A stretch of DNA of 64,000 bases from Palsa-504 sp963744575 (GTDB lineage: Bacteria > Actinomycetota > Actinomycetes > Streptosporangiales > Streptosporangiaceae), in assembly GCA_963744575.1 (NCBI GenBank), contig CAVUUF010000023.1, positions 110,064 through 174,063 of the forward strand. Direction: 5' to 3'. Position 1 is the first letter of the stretch. Every line of letters begins with the position of its first letter. The notes under the pieces were generated by a model. It saw only the letters and a list, made by a program, of their open reading frames with translations, was not told the DNA's origin and did not search any database. The position numbers and the translations under genes were made by a program. Shown here in pieces: positions 51,647 through 61,155 of this stretch.

Positions 51647-52040
51647 ATCAGGATCTGGCCCTTCCTTGAATGATTCCCTGGACGGGAACAGTATGCGCCT
51701 TGCTCCGGGTGCCGTCCATCGCCGAGCACGTCCGATAAGAGCTATCCTGGTGCCGGCGACCACCTGTACGAACAAGCCCGGCTCACAGAAGGGCGCCAAC
51801 CGCGCTCATGCCAGGCTCGGCGCCCCGGCGAACGCGCCCACGCCCACCAGCTCAAGTTCTGGCGCATCTTTGGTAAGCTTCGCTGCTGCTGGCGGGGCAT
51901 CTCGGCGCTGCGCCCCACCGCCCCACCGCATCAGCCAGCAGGCGGCTGTATGCCAGCATGCGGTCACGGCGGCATTCCTTCTCCTAGCCGGTTCCTGTAC
52001 TGTCTCATCACAGTGATCTGGCTGGTGATGGAGGCTCAAC
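51647..52040. other. leader region of the large beta-propeller gene
   Basis: Nearly 400 bases without a recognisable gene. The right edge has GGAGG (52030-52034), six bases before GTG 52041. A TGTACTGTCTCATCACAGTGAT stretch (about 51996) may hold promoter elements, but no consensus pair is clear. Confidence 0.3.
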
Positions 52041-55000
52041 GTGAGCAGCTGGCTTCCTATCGGACCAGGATTCGTGTTTACCGCCCGCAACGGCAGCTAT
52101 TTGCGCTTGTCCCGCCGTAACGAGCTGGCCAGCCAGGGGATGGTCGGGTGCATCGCAGTTGACCCGGCCGACTCGCAGACCATCTACACCACCGAGGGGC
52201 CGAACGGCCCTCCAGCGGGAGCCCGCGCGTTCAGGACCGACGATGGGGGCGGTTCCTGGTCGCCGATCGCTGATGACCTGATGCGCCAGGATCCGGTCGG
52301 CGCCGCGCCGAGCTGCGTCGCGGTGCACCCAGCCCTGGCCGGGTCCCCGCCACTGTCGATCGGCCGGGTCTACCTGGGCACCTATTCCGGCCAGGTCTAT
52401 CTCTCGCCCTCCAAGGGAGCGGCTTGGCTGGCCCCGTTCAACATCGGCGGCCAGATTCTCAAGATCGTCGCCGATCCGCGCACTGCGGTGGATCCCTCGA
52501 CGGCGGTCGTGTACGCCGCGTCAACCAACGGCATCTGGCGCTCCAGCGACGGTGGCGCCACCTTTACCCAGGTGCTCGCCGGCAGCATCAGCGACTTCGC
52601 GGCGCGGTTCCCGGCCGATGGCACATCGGCGGACTTGTTCGCCGGGGTCAGCTCCACGGGAGTGTTCTATGCCACGGATCAAACGGTCACGGGCACGTGG
52701 GAGAACCTGCAATCGGTTCCCGGTACCGCCTTGCCGCAGAGCAACTTCGATGCCATGCGCATCGACGTGTGCGTCCAGAGCCGGCGGGTCTACGTGTGGT
52801 TTTTCTACCAAAATGCGACGCAAGCGCTGTTCACCGGCGACGCCGCGGCGTTCACCAGCAGCCCGGGCACAGCCTGGGCGCAGATCCAGATGCCCACGAA
52901 CACTGTGCCCCAGCCCGCCTACAATCTGTATGTCTCCACGTTCGCCGTGGCGCCCAACTCCCCCGGAGACGGCACCAACGATGTCCTGTTCTTCGGCGGG
53001 GTTACCCTGAGCCGCTCGACCGACGCGGGACGCACCTGGATCGACTTTGACACCGCCAGCGGGCGGGACGCGTTTCACCACGACTACCACGCGCTGGTGT
53101 TCGACCCGGCCGACGGCGCCATGCCGGTGACCTATATCGGCTGCGACGGAGGCATCGGGCGGTCAGCGCTGCTCGCCGACGGCAGCGCCACGCTCACCGC
53201 CACGCCGGGTGACACCGGCGAGGTCGATCCCTACGTCAGCCCGCAGGCTACGGCCGCCGTGGAAAACCTCGGGCACGCCAAGCAGAGCACCTTGACCTGG
53301 TACTACGGCGCGGATCCGGCTATCGGCGCGCTAAGCTACATCGCCTGCCATGACTCGGGCGCCATCGGTGGCACCGGGCTGACCTGGAGCAGCCTTCCCG
53401 GCGGCAACGGGGACTGCGACGCTATCGCGGCGGTGCACGGCCCGGACGGCGTAAAGGTCTGGACCGACATCGGCTGGGGATACCAGAGCTGGGTGTACAC
53501 CGACCACGGCGACGAGACGAGCAGCAAGACCGCGGTGACCCTGCCCGACGGATCTACGGTCGAGAAGACCGGCTATGCGAGCAACTTCGTGATCGACCCC
53601 AACGGCAACTGCCTGGCCGGGGTGCTCAAGCACGTGCCGGACACCACCCTCCAGGCCGCGGTGGCCGCGGGCGAGCAGACGGCGTACCCCGCCTCGATGA
53701 CCGGGATCGAGGCCGGTTCCGGCTTGGCCATCGACACCGACCAGGCCCAGGAGACGGTGACGGTGACCGGCATCGTCACGGACGTCTCCGGGCCCGTTGG
53801 GTTTACCGCGACGTTCGCGCAGCCGCACGCCGCCGGGGCCGCGGTGGTGGTCTACAACAAGTTCCTGTGCCGGATCGACCAGCAGGGCAACGCGGTGCGG
53901 CTGGGCGATGTCAACGTCGGCGCGGTCGATGTAACCGTCTGGACGGTAAGCCCGGTCAATCCGGATCTGGTGCTGATGGCCGCCGGCGACCAGTCGCTGC
54001 GGATCACCACCAGTGCGACGAGCGATCCGGTGACCTGGACCCAGCCGATCACCGCTGGCCAGCCTCCGCTACGGCCCAGCGGGTCGGAAGCAGGCATCGC
54101 TGCCATCGCCGTCGATCACAGCGGCAACATCTTCGTGCTCCTGGACCACGAGGTCACCACCGGGCCCAGCGGGCTCGAGGGCACGGGTGTGATCACCAGC
54201 CCGTTGTTCCTCATCTCCCAGACCAGCTCAGGCTACTCCTGGGTTCACCTGGACTGCGCTGGCGCCCCCGCAGCCATGGGCGAGCAGCAGTTCCGCAAGC
54301 TGGTGGTTGACCCCCTCCAGCCGGGCACGATGTACGCCGCCTACGGCGGCCGGGTGTACCGGCTCACCTCCAGCGCGCCGGTCGGCATGGTTACCTGGAC
54401 CGACATCAGCGACGGCCTGCCCGGCAACTGGGTCGCCGACCTGTGGGTCGGCGACATCGGCACCGCCACTGAGCCCATGGTCCTGCTCCGCGCGGCCGTG
54501 GGCATGGGCGGGGTCTGGGAGCTCGACGTCACCGCGGGCGCGGTCACCGCCCCAGCAGGGCTGTACCTGCGCGACAACTTCCTCGACACCGGCTGGCTCT
54601 CCCAGTCTCCGGCCGGTGTGCCCAACCCGTATAACCCGGCCGACCAGCTGCACCATTACCAGTGCGCAGACATAAAGATCGATGCCCTGCACCGCGGCGC
54701 CTCGGGCACCGTCTTCTTTCAGACCGACCCGGAAGGGGCGGTCCCCCCGCTGTCGTACGTGCTGTTCGATGAGCTCAAGGACAACAGCGACCACCTGCCC
54801 GGCGCGGACAGCGCCATGGTCCACGTCCAGGTGAACAATCGCGGGGCGGCGACTGCCGGCAGTACCCAGGTGTGGGCGTTGTTCTGCAACGCTTCGGCGG
54901 GCGTGGCCGCCCTGAACGCCAGCCCGTCCCTTCAGAATGGCTTCGACTTCTGGTCGATGTTCCCCAGCTCCGGTCAGATCCTCTCGCAGCTGCTCCCGTC

Positions 55001-55919
55001 CGACAGCCCGTGGCAGCAGGTCGGGCCGCCGCAGACCCTCCCGCCCGGCATCGATCTGGCGCACCCGCGGGTCGCCTCCTGGTCATGGACTGTGCCCACG
55101 CTGCCGTCGGGGGATCCGGGCCACTACTGCGTGGTCGCGTTCGTGCACAGCGCGGCCAGCCCTCTCCGGGAAAGCAGCTATGACGTGGACGGGTTCGTCG
55201 CCGGCAACAGGCAGGTCGGGCAGAAGAACGTGCACATCGGGCCCCCGCTGCCGCCAGATCCCGGCGACCCGAGCGGAGGACCAGGCGGCGGCCCGGCTGG
55301 CGGCGACGCTGCGGCCGCGCAGACGATGAGCGAGTACATCGAGTTCCACAACCCCACGGATGCGCCCCGGTCGGCGTCATTCGTTCTCGATCTGCGCACG
55401 CTGCCCCCGGAGATCCAGGTCTCGTTCGCGCTGACCTCGCTGACCACCGCCACGCCGTTGCCCTCCGCGATCACCGGTATCCACGCCCCGGGAGCCGGCC
55501 GCCGGCCCGGCCTCGTCAGCGAGCTGGAGCGCTGGCTGGACCTGATCGGCTACGACTGGAGATACCGGGCAGGTGAGCTGCTGCGATGCGCTGGGGCCTG
55601 GCTGGAAAGACTCGGCCGGGAACTGGAGGGCCTTCCGCCGCACCGGCATCGGCGAGGCGGGTGGCCCCGGTTCGGGAGCACGGTCTACACCGCGCTGCCG
55701 TCAGCCCGCGTGGAGATCCCCGATGTCCAGCTGTCCCCGTTCGGCACAGCGGCTGCCCTGTTCTGGCTGACCAACACGGGAACCCTCCCGGCCGGCCGCC
55801 GCTACACCTTCCACGTGCAGCAACTCGTCGGCGGCCAGGTCGCAGGAGGTAGCGCGTACACGGTACGGATTGCCGGAGAGCCCGAGCGCCCACAGTACCC
55901 GGAGCCAGAGGTTTACTGA
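52041..55919 (+). CDS. 1292-residue BNR/sialidase-type beta-propeller protein
   Basis: The largest gene of the window, intact from GTG 52041. The first 850 residues contain Asp-box (BNR) repeats, for example FRTDDGGGSWSPI, WRSSDGGATFTQV and SRSTDAGRTWIDF, alternating with blades that read VYLGTYSGQVYLS and TMYAAYGGRVYRLTS, as in sortilin/VPS10-like exo-propellers. From about 870 a different beta domain begins (LYLRDNFLDTGW, QCADIKIDA, VHVQVNNRGAATAGSTQVWA), then a Pro/Gly linker (about 1075-1095) and a C-terminal Ig-like region. There is no signal peptide or membrane helix. No catalytic set of sialidases is recognised; it may be a binding or scaffold protein. Confidence 0.8.
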   Translation: MSSWLPIGPGFVFTARNGSYLRLSRRNELASQGMVGCIAVDPADSQTIYTTEGPNGPPAGARAFRTDDGGGSWSPIADDLMRQDPVGAAPSCVAVHPALAGSPPLSIGRVYLGTYSGQVYLSPSKGAAWLAPFNIGGQILKIVADPRTAVDPSTAVVYAASTNGIWRSSDGGATFTQVLAGSISDFAARFPADGTSADLFAGVSSTGVFYATDQTVTGTWENLQSVPGTALPQSNFDAMRIDVCVQSRRVYVWFFYQNATQALFTGDAAAFTSSPGTAWAQIQMPTNTVPQPAYNLYVSTFAVAPNSPGDGTNDVLFFGGVTLSRSTDAGRTWIDFDTASGRDAFHHDYHALVFDPADGAMPVTYIGCDGGIGRSALLADGSATLTATPGDTGEVDPYVSPQATAAVENLGHAKQSTLTWYYGADPAIGALSYIACHDSGAIGGTGLTWSSLPGGNGDCDAIAAVHGPDGVKVWTDIGWGYQSWVYTDHGDETSSKTAVTLPDGSTVEKTGYASNFVIDPNGNCLAGVLKHVPDTTLQAAVAAGEQTAYPASMTGIEAGSGLAIDTDQAQETVTVTGIVTDVSGPVGFTATFAQPHAAGAAVVVYNKFLCRIDQQGNAVRLGDVNVGAVDVTVWTVSPVNPDLVLMAAGDQSLRITTSATSDPVTWTQPITAGQPPLRPSGSEAGIAAIAVDHSGNIFVLLDHEVTTGPSGLEGTGVITSPLFLISQTSSGYSWVHLDCAGAPAAMGEQQFRKLVVDPLQPGTMYAAYGGRVYRLTSSAPVGMVTWTDISDGLPGNWVADLWVGDIGTATEPMVLLRAAVGMGGVWELDVTAGAVTAPAGLYLRDNFLDTGWLSQSPAGVPNPYNPADQLHHYQCADIKIDALHRGASGTVFFQTDPEGAVPPLSYVLFDELKDNSDHLPGADSAMVHVQVNNRGAATAGSTQVWALFCNASAGVAALNASPSLQNGFDFWSMFPSSGQILSQLLPSDSPWQQVGPPQTLPPGIDLAHPRVASWSWTVPTLPSGDPGHYCVVAFVHSAASPLRESSYDVDGFVAGNRQVGQKNVHIGPPLPPDPGDPSGGPGGGPAGGDAAAAQTMSEYIEFHNPTDAPRSASFVLDLRTLPPEIQVSFALTSLTTATPLPSAITGIHAPGAGRRPGLVSELERWLDLIGYDWRYRAGELLRCAGAWLERLGRELEGLPPHRHRRGGWPRFGSTVYTALPSARVEIPDVQLSPFGTAAALFWLTNTGTLPAGRRYTFHVQQLVGGQVAGGSAYTVRIAGEPERPQYPEPEVY

Positions 55920-56118
55920 TGGTGCCCGGCGTTCTAGGCCGTTTGCCCGCCCGCCGGGCCTGTGTCAGCGTGGGGCCATGGCTGAACGGCGGCGTCCTTC
56001 GGACGGGCCGACGAATGGACGCGGGCCGACCCGGTGCGAAAAGCGGCACCCCACTCTGCTCGGGCGATCAGATGAGCTGTGCGCTGCCGGGAAACGTGGA
56101 TCCGGGCAGAATGAGGGT
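55920..56118. other. intergenic
   Basis: About 200 bases between the propeller gene and the LuxR ATPase remnant. GAGGG near 56113 may be the ribosome site for GTG 56119. Nothing else is recognised. Confidence 0.3.
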
Positions 56119-56600
56119 GTGCGTTGTCCGATTCTTGTCGGCCGGGAGGCACCGGTATCCCTGATCGGGGACGCTGTGCGCCGGCTGCGCAGCGACGCCG
56201 GCGGCGGAGCGCTGGTCGTAGTAGGTGAGGCGGGAGTCGGGAAGACCCGGCTCGCGGAGTACCTGAGCGATGCTGCGGCCAAGGCGGGCGTCAGGGCCGT
56301 CCATGGCCGGGCTTCTCCAGAGGGAGTCGGCGGTTGGCTGCGTCCCGTCGCCGAGGTGCTCCTGCAGCTTACCCGGGACCGTCCCGCGCCCGGGGATGCC
56401 GGGATGGCTCCGTATGTGGCGGTGCTGGCTTTCCTCGGCCCGTGGTCACGGCCGAAGCCGTCCTTCGGGTGCTGCGGTGGGCCGCCGGAGACGCCGGGGT
56501 GGTCGTGATCTTGGAGGATCTGCATTGGGCTGATGACGCGACGCTCGCAGTGATCCGGTATCTCGTCGAGGCTGCGGTAACGAATCGCTGCGGACGCGGA
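56119..56600 (+). pseudogene. LuxR-type ATPase regulator, N-terminal piece with frameshift
   Basis: GTG 56119 starts RCPILVGREAPVSLIGDAVR then ALVVVGEAGVGKTRLAEYLS (Walker A) and GWLRPVAEVLLQLTRDRP. At about 56440 the frame is lost after VAVLAFLG; another frame continues VVTAEAVLRVLRWAAGDAGV and VVILEDLHWADDATLAVIRY (Walker B). Homology ends near VEAAVTN at about 56580. The TPR and HTH domains are gone. It is one of several such regulators ruined in this window. Confidence 0.7.
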
Positions 56601-56931
56601 CCAGATGTCGCTGGCTGGATCGGGCGGCCGGTGTGAGACCGGCGAAGGTCGGACTCTCGTAGCCGCCGGACGCGGCGATCAAGGTGGGCCAGGTACGGTC
56701 AAGGCCGACGATCGGTTCACGCCCAGAACGTTGCCCTGCGCGGATGTAGCGGCTACCCACCTGAACATCTCAGCTGCCCGAGCCGATGTCGGAAGACGAT
56801 GGCGGTGCTGGGGCTGTCCTCGAAGCGGAGGTGACCCGGACCAGCATTCGGGTGCGCGCGGGAACTGCGGCCCGTCTGTTGTGACGGGATGAACGGTGCC
56901 GGTTCTGCGCTGTGACCCGTTGCCGGGGCTC
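56601..56931. other. no gene recognised
   Basis: About 330 bases after the LuxR remnant. Frames on both strands are short shadows without motifs. Confidence 0.25.
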
Positions 56932-57153
56932 TCAGCTGCGGGGGTAGTTGCCTTTGAGGATCGACAGCAAATTGCGCAGGTAGGCTTCCGGGCCCAGTTC
57001 CTCGATCAGGCCGACGTTGACCCTAACCCAGTCGTCTTCGCTGATGAGCGGCTGATGAGGCAACGCGAGTCCCTCATCGATGGTGATGGCATAGAACGGG
57101 TTGGCCACCATGCCGACGACGTCGCCGGGATCCCAGTCCTCGTGATCAGCCAT
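56932..57153 (-). CDS. small conserved protein (unknown)
   Basis: From ATG 57153, 73 residues: WDPGDVVGMVANPFYAITID, ALPHQPLISEDDWVRVNVGL and IEELGPEAYLRNLLSILKGN. The pattern is evenly conserved-looking and acidic, without membrane helices. Similar short proteins occur in actinomycetes. It is divergent from the GGCGGG-peptide operon and about 190 bases from its start. Confidence 0.6.
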   Translation of the reverse strand: MADHEDWDPGDVVGMVANPFYAITIDEGLALPHQPLISEDDWVRVNVGLIEELGPEAYLRNLLSILKGNYPRS

Positions 57154-57286
57154 GCCGCCACCGTAGCCCTTGGTCACGACCGAGGGTGCAATACGAAGCT
57201 CAGCTCGGTCACCTCGACGCCGGTCGACCGAGCCGATTGGTCTTTTATGGCGCGCCAGAGTAACGACGGGCCGTGTCGCAGACTAT

Positions 57287-57343
57287 TCCGATATCCGATG
57301 TAACGGTTGACGATATACCGGAGTCCGATCTAAACTGCCTCGC
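57287..57343 (+). promoter_or_regulatory. near-leaderless promoter with TCCGAT repeats
   Basis: TTGACG (57307-57312), an 18-base spacer and TAAACT (57331-57336) form a good promoter; the ATG at 57344 lies seven bases after the -10, so the message is probably leaderless. TCCGAT occurs three times (57287, 57294 and 57324), two copies just upstream of the -35 and one inside the spacer, a plausible site for the PadR-family product encoded downstream. Confidence 0.6.
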
Positions 57344-57538
57344 ATGCTGCAGACAGACCCGGGCGCAGGCAGCGCCGGACAGGAAGTCCCGTTGACGAGT
57401 CCACCCCGCGAACACGGCGGGGTCAGAGAACTCGCCATCGCCGTGCTTTCCATCACCGCGACGCTGGGCATCGTCCTGTTTGTGGCGCTGGTCGTCGTGC
57501 CGTCGGCTAGTGCCGCCGGCGGCTGCGGCGGTGGCTGA
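57344..57538 (+). CDS. 64-residue single-TM peptide ending GGCGGG
   Basis: ATG 57344, start of a four-gene operon. Residues 1-25 are polar (EVPLTSPPREHGGVRELAIA), about 28-53 form one membrane helix (VLSITATLGIVLFVALVVVP), and the chain ends SASAAGGCGGG. The AxA-like step before GGCGGG resembles a signal-peptidase site, so the Cys-Gly tail could be exposed outside or released. No ribosome site is needed if leaderless. The next gene starts two bases after the stop, so the two are coupled. No family is recognised. Confidence 0.55.
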   Translation: MLQTDPGAGSAGQEVPLTSPPREHGGVRELAIAVLSITATLGIVLFVALVVVPSASAAGGCGGG

Positions 57539-57540
57539 GC

Positions 57541-58575
57541 GTGCCGGCGCGCGCATGGCTGTGGCTGACTGTCGCGCTCACGGGCGGGGCGTTCGCGGTG
57601 GCGGTGGCGCTGGCGCCGACGGCCTCCGCGGCACCTGGCCGGGGACTGGCCTGGGTGCTGTTCGTCGGGTCGTCGGTGCACGTGGCCTCGACCGGATGGC
57701 TGTACACGCTCGGTGACGTGCGCTCGTACGCGGCCAGCAGGTCGCTGCGATTCTGCTGGATCCCGGCCGTCCTGGTGCTGTCTGGCGCGCTGGCCGCCGC
57801 GTTGCTCTCGCCGGCCAGCTTCACCTGGCTGCTGCTGCCGTTCTTCGGCTGGCAGTTCTCCCACTTCGCCAAGCAGAACCTCGGCATGGTCGCGCTCGCC
57901 GCGTCCTCCGCCGGCGTGCCGTCGCCGCGGGCCGCTGAACGCCGGACGCTGCTGGCCGCCGGTGTGGCCGGCACCGGCGGCCTCGTCGCGCATCCGGCGC
58001 TTTTGCAGCTGCGGGTCGATCCGCGGCTGGCGGTGCTGTTCCCGGTGGCGGCACTGGTCTTCGCGACGGCCGTCGTCGCCGGCGTGGCGCTGCTCGCGCG
58101 GCGGCCGGCCGCACAGCGGCCAGCCGGGTTCAGCGTGATGTACCTGATGGCGTTGCTGTTCTCCCTCCCGGTGTTCGTCTTCGGCTCGCCGTACGCGGCG
58201 GTGGGCGGGATGACCGTCGCCCACGGGATGCAGTACCTGCTGCTGGTGGGCCTGGTCGCGACGGGCGGCGGCGCCTGCCTGGTCCGACTGGCCGCGCTGT
58301 GCAACGTGGCGCTTCTCGGCGGCGTCGCCCTGGAGAAGGCCTCGCACCTGCATGGCGCGGCACCCGCGGAGCGGCTGCTGTTCGGCGCCTACCTCGGTGC
58401 GGTCATGGCGCACTTCGTGATCGACGCGGGGCTGTGGCGGCTGCGGGATCCGTTTCCCCGGGCGTTCCTGGCCCGGCGCGTGCCCTACCTCGTCCCCGGT
58501 CAGCATCCCGGCCGTCATTCCCAGGCAGGGCCCGCGGCGCGGTACCGTGTGCCGATGGATCGTCAGCCGATATAG
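57541..58575 (+). CDS. polytopic membrane protein (unknown), partner of the GGCGGG peptide
   Basis: A 344-residue protein starting at GTG 57541, two bases after the peptide gene. About nine hydrophobic helices. Conserved-looking polar spots inside or beside helices: FFGWQFSHFAKQNLGMVA, GGMTVAHGMQYLLLVGL, LEKASHLHG and AHFVIDAGLWRLRDPFPRAF. The His residues could bind metal or heme, as in membrane oxygenases or carotenoid-cleaving Brp/Blh-like proteins, but the family cannot be fixed. Coupling suggests it works on or with the small peptide. Confidence 0.6.
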   Translation: MPARAWLWLTVALTGGAFAVAVALAPTASAAPGRGLAWVLFVGSSVHVASTGWLYTLGDVRSYAASRSLRFCWIPAVLVLSGALAAALLSPASFTWLLLPFFGWQFSHFAKQNLGMVALAASSAGVPSPRAAERRTLLAAGVAGTGGLVAHPALLQLRVDPRLAVLFPVAALVFATAVVAGVALLARRPAAQRPAGFSVMYLMALLFSLPVFVFGSPYAAVGGMTVAHGMQYLLLVGLVATGGGACLVRLAALCNVALLGGVALEKASHLHGAAPAERLLFGAYLGAVMAHFVIDAGLWRLRDPFPRAFLARRVPYLVPGQHPGRHSQAGPAARYRVPMDRQPI

Positions 58576-58579
58576 GATG

Positions 58580-58933
58580 ATGACCGTGGCGAAAGGACGA
58601 ACCGAGCCGGAAGCACTCGCCGTGTTCGGGCGGTATGCGGGGCCCGCCACGCTCATCCTGGCCAGCCTCGCCGAGGGCGCCAAGCACGGCTACGCGCTCA
58701 CCAAGGACATCGAGTCGTTCGCCGGAGTCCGGCTGGCGCCCGGCACGCTGTATGAGGCGCTGGCCCGGCTCCAAGCGCAAGGGCTGATCGAGGCGCTGGA
58801 AAGCCAGGACAGGCGGCGCCCGTACCAGCTCACCGCCGTCGGGGCGGAAGTGCTGCGGGCTCACCTGGACACCCAGCGCCGCGTCGCGGACCTGGGCTTG
58901 CGCCGCCTGGCCAGCCAGTGGGGCACGACGTGA
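58580..58933 (+). CDS. PadR-family transcriptional regulator
   Basis: A 117-residue PadR winged-helix protein: GPATLILASLAEGAKHGYAL, VRLAPGTLYEALARLQAQGL and RRPYQLTAVGAEVLRAHL. ATG 58580 (or ATG 58577) starts five bases after the previous stop; the stop overlaps the next GTG (GTGA). PadR proteins commonly repress their own operon, here possibly through the TCCGAT sites at 57287-57329. Confidence 0.87.
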   Translation: MTVAKGRTEPEALAVFGRYAGPATLILASLAEGAKHGYALTKDIESFAGVRLAPGTLYEALARLQAQGLIEALESQDRRRPYQLTAVGAEVLRAHLDTQRRVADLGLRRLASQWGTT

Positions 58934-59925
58934 AGGGCACGTCGGCCCAGCGCACCGCGCGGCTGCTCCGCTGGTACCCCCGGGCGTGGCGGGCCCGTTA
59001 CGGCGACGAGTTCACCGAATTGCTTATCGCCGACATCACCGAACGCCCTCGGTCGTGGACGCGCGCCGCTGATGTGATGCGCGGCGGGATAACAGCGCGG
59101 ATCGCCGGGGTCGGGCTCGGCGGCTACTCGCTGGCGGACGGGACCGATCAGGTCAGCGCGAGCCTGGTGTCGCTCGCCTGCTGCGCGGCGGTCTTCCTCG
59201 GCTTGGGCGCGGCCATCTGGTCGCAGCTGACCATCGGCTGGCAATGGTCAGCACCAGATGCCCGGGCGACGACCGTGGCGATGGTCATGCTGTCCGCCGC
59301 GATGCTCGCCTTCACCGTCCTAGCGGCTGCGGCGGCTGTGCCCGTGATGTGGTGCGTGGCCGCGCGCGTATCGCGTGGCCACGCGAAACGCCTGGCTGCC
59401 CCGTTGCTGCTCACTGCTGCCGGGGCCGCGGTCATGTTCGTCGGCGCACGGCACTTCGGGAACGGCTGGCCGGGCACCGGGGGCCACGCCTGGGCGCGCC
59501 AGGGTCTGGTGCCGGGCGGGGTCGCGGCGTTCTACTGGGCTGCCACGCTCTCGGTTTCCGCCTACTGGGCCCATCCCGCCGCGCTCGCGGCGTTTCCGGC
59601 GGCAGAGCTCGCCTGGATGGCGGTCAGCCCGGTCGCGATGGCGTGCGTGGCGGGCGGCACGGCCATGGCGATCCGCCGGGTCGGCCTGCCGGCATCCGTG
59701 CTCAGGTACGAGATCAGGCTGGGCGTCGCGGCGTGCGCCACCATGGCCGTATTCCTCAGCGGCTGCTGCGCGTGGCTGATCGACGGCGCCCCCGGACCGC
59801 GGAACCTGTTCCACGCCGGCGCCATCAACATCGTCGCGGCGGCGGTCATGGCTGTCGCTTTCGCCGTCGCGCAGCAGGCCGTACGCCAGGCGATGCGCAG
59901 CGGGCTCACTTCGGTCACGCGCTAG
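58930..59925 (+). CDS. PadR-associated multi-pass membrane protein
   Basis: A 331-residue protein from GTG 58930, overlapping the PadR stop. The N-terminal soluble segment ARLLRWYPRAWRARYGDEFT ELLIADI is the signature of membrane proteins co-encoded with PadR regulators in actinomycetes. About seven helices follow from residue 60. The function is unknown; it may sense or respond to membrane stress. Intact, and last gene of the operon. Confidence 0.75.
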   Translation: MKGTSAQRTARLLRWYPRAWRARYGDEFTELLIADITERPRSWTRAADVMRGGITARIAGVGLGGYSLADGTDQVSASLVSLACCAAVFLGLGAAIWSQLTIGWQWSAPDARATTVAMVMLSAAMLAFTVLAAAAAVPVMWCVAARVSRGHAKRLAAPLLLTAAGAAVMFVGARHFGNGWPGTGGHAWARQGLVPGGVAAFYWAATLSVSAYWAHPAALAAFPAAELAWMAVSPVAMACVAGGTAMAIRRVGLPASVLRYEIRLGVAACATMAVFLSGCCAWLIDGAPGPRNLFHAGAINIVAAAVMAVAFAVAQQAVRQAMRSGLTSVTR

Positions 59926-59948
59926 GACATCCCGGCGCGGGGCGGCTC

Positions 59949-60190
59949 AGTTCTGGCCTGTCCTGTGCCTCATCAGCACCAGGAAGACGGCCAGGATCAC
60001 GCCCACCGTGTAAGAGTCGATCGCCCACGTCCGGGCCCGCTACGAGGCGAGGGCGGCGCCCGCAAAGTCGGCCATCCGCCACTTCTGGTTCACCTGCGAC
60101 GCGAACACGATGGACACGATGGCCGTGAGCCACAGGAACAGCAGCCTCACGATCGGCAGCGCCCAGTGGCTGGACGGCGGCACAACGCGA
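59949..60190 (-). pseudogene. small membrane protein with in-frame stop
   Basis: Leftward frame: HWALPIVRLLFLWLTAIVSI, VFASQVNQKWRMADFAGAAL then a TAG near 60042 and, in the same frame, RARTWAIDSYTVGVILAVFL, VLMRHRTGQN and stop at 59949. Two helices and a loop are recognisable. There is no start codon on the right, where recombinase-leader sequence begins. Confidence 0.45.
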
Positions 60191-60270
60191 TCCTGCCCCG
60201 CGGCGACGGGAAACAGAAGGTCTCTGAGACCCGCACCTTGATCACCACACTGCTGGACCAGGATGTCAGC

Positions 60271-61155
60271 ATGTCAGCTTCCGGAGTGGTCCAGTTTGCA
60301 TTTTACGGGCGCACCACATCCCCGGACTGGCGGGCGTCCCGGGCCTGGCAGTACGCGCGCGGTAAGGCGCTGATCGAGCCGCACGGCGGGGTGATCGCGG
60401 CCGAGTTCTTCGACATCGACAAGTCGCGGTCGATCCCGATGTCCACCTTCGGCAGCCTGTCCAAAGGCGAGCGTAACCGGATCAAGATCCGGGTCCGGGC
60501 GGCGATGGCGGCCCAGGCCCAGACCGAAGGCCGCTACCTCGGCGGACGGCCGCCCTACGGGTACACTCTGGTCGATGCCGGGCCGCATCCGAACCCGGCC
60601 AGGGCCGCGGACGGCAAGCGCCTGTCCGTCCTGGCCAGGGACGAGCCAGCGGCCGTCGTGGTGGAGCGGATCTTCGCGGAGTTCCTGGCCGGGTTCGGGA
60701 TCTTCGCCATCGCCGAGCGGCTGACCCGCGACGGCATCGGGTGCGCGTCCGCCCGCGACCGGGCCCGCAACCGGCACCGCTGCGGGCTGGCCTGCTCCAA
60801 GAGCGCGGTCCGCGCGATCCTGGCCAACCCCCGCTACACCGGCCGGCAGGTCTGGAACCGCCAGCGCAAGGACGAAGTGCTGCTCGACGTGCACGACGTC
60901 GCGCTCGGCCACACCACCGTGATGCGCTGGAACGACCAGGACAAGTGGATCTTCTCCGAGCAGATCGTGCACCCGCCGATCATCACCGATGAGACCTTCG
61001 GCCAGGCCCAGCAGCTCCTCGCCGCCAAGAACGCCCGCCAGGTCACCCGCCGGCCGCGCACCAGCCCTCGCCCGTATGTGCTGCGCGGCCTGCTGTTCTG
61101 CGGCATCTGCACCCGCCGGATGCAAGGCAGCTGGAACAATGGGCAGGCCTACTAC
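60271..61155 (+). pseudogene. large serine recombinase, core deleted and 3' truncated
   Basis: ATG 60271 starts SASGVVQFAFYGRTTSPDWR, the resolvase N terminus; the position of the catalytic Ser appears as Thr in GRTTS. After EFFDIDKSRSIP the frame jumps to MSTFGSLSKGERNRIKIRVR, skipping the rest of the catalytic core (about 90 residues). The recombinase domain (GRYLGGRPPYGYTLVDAG, FGIFAIAERLTRDGI, SAVRAILANPRYTGRQVWNR) is present and the zinc ribbon starts (LLFCGICTRRMQGSW), then everything after NNGQAYY is lost at 61155 at the junction with a convergent reductase gene. It was probably the integrase of an element. Confidence 0.78.
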
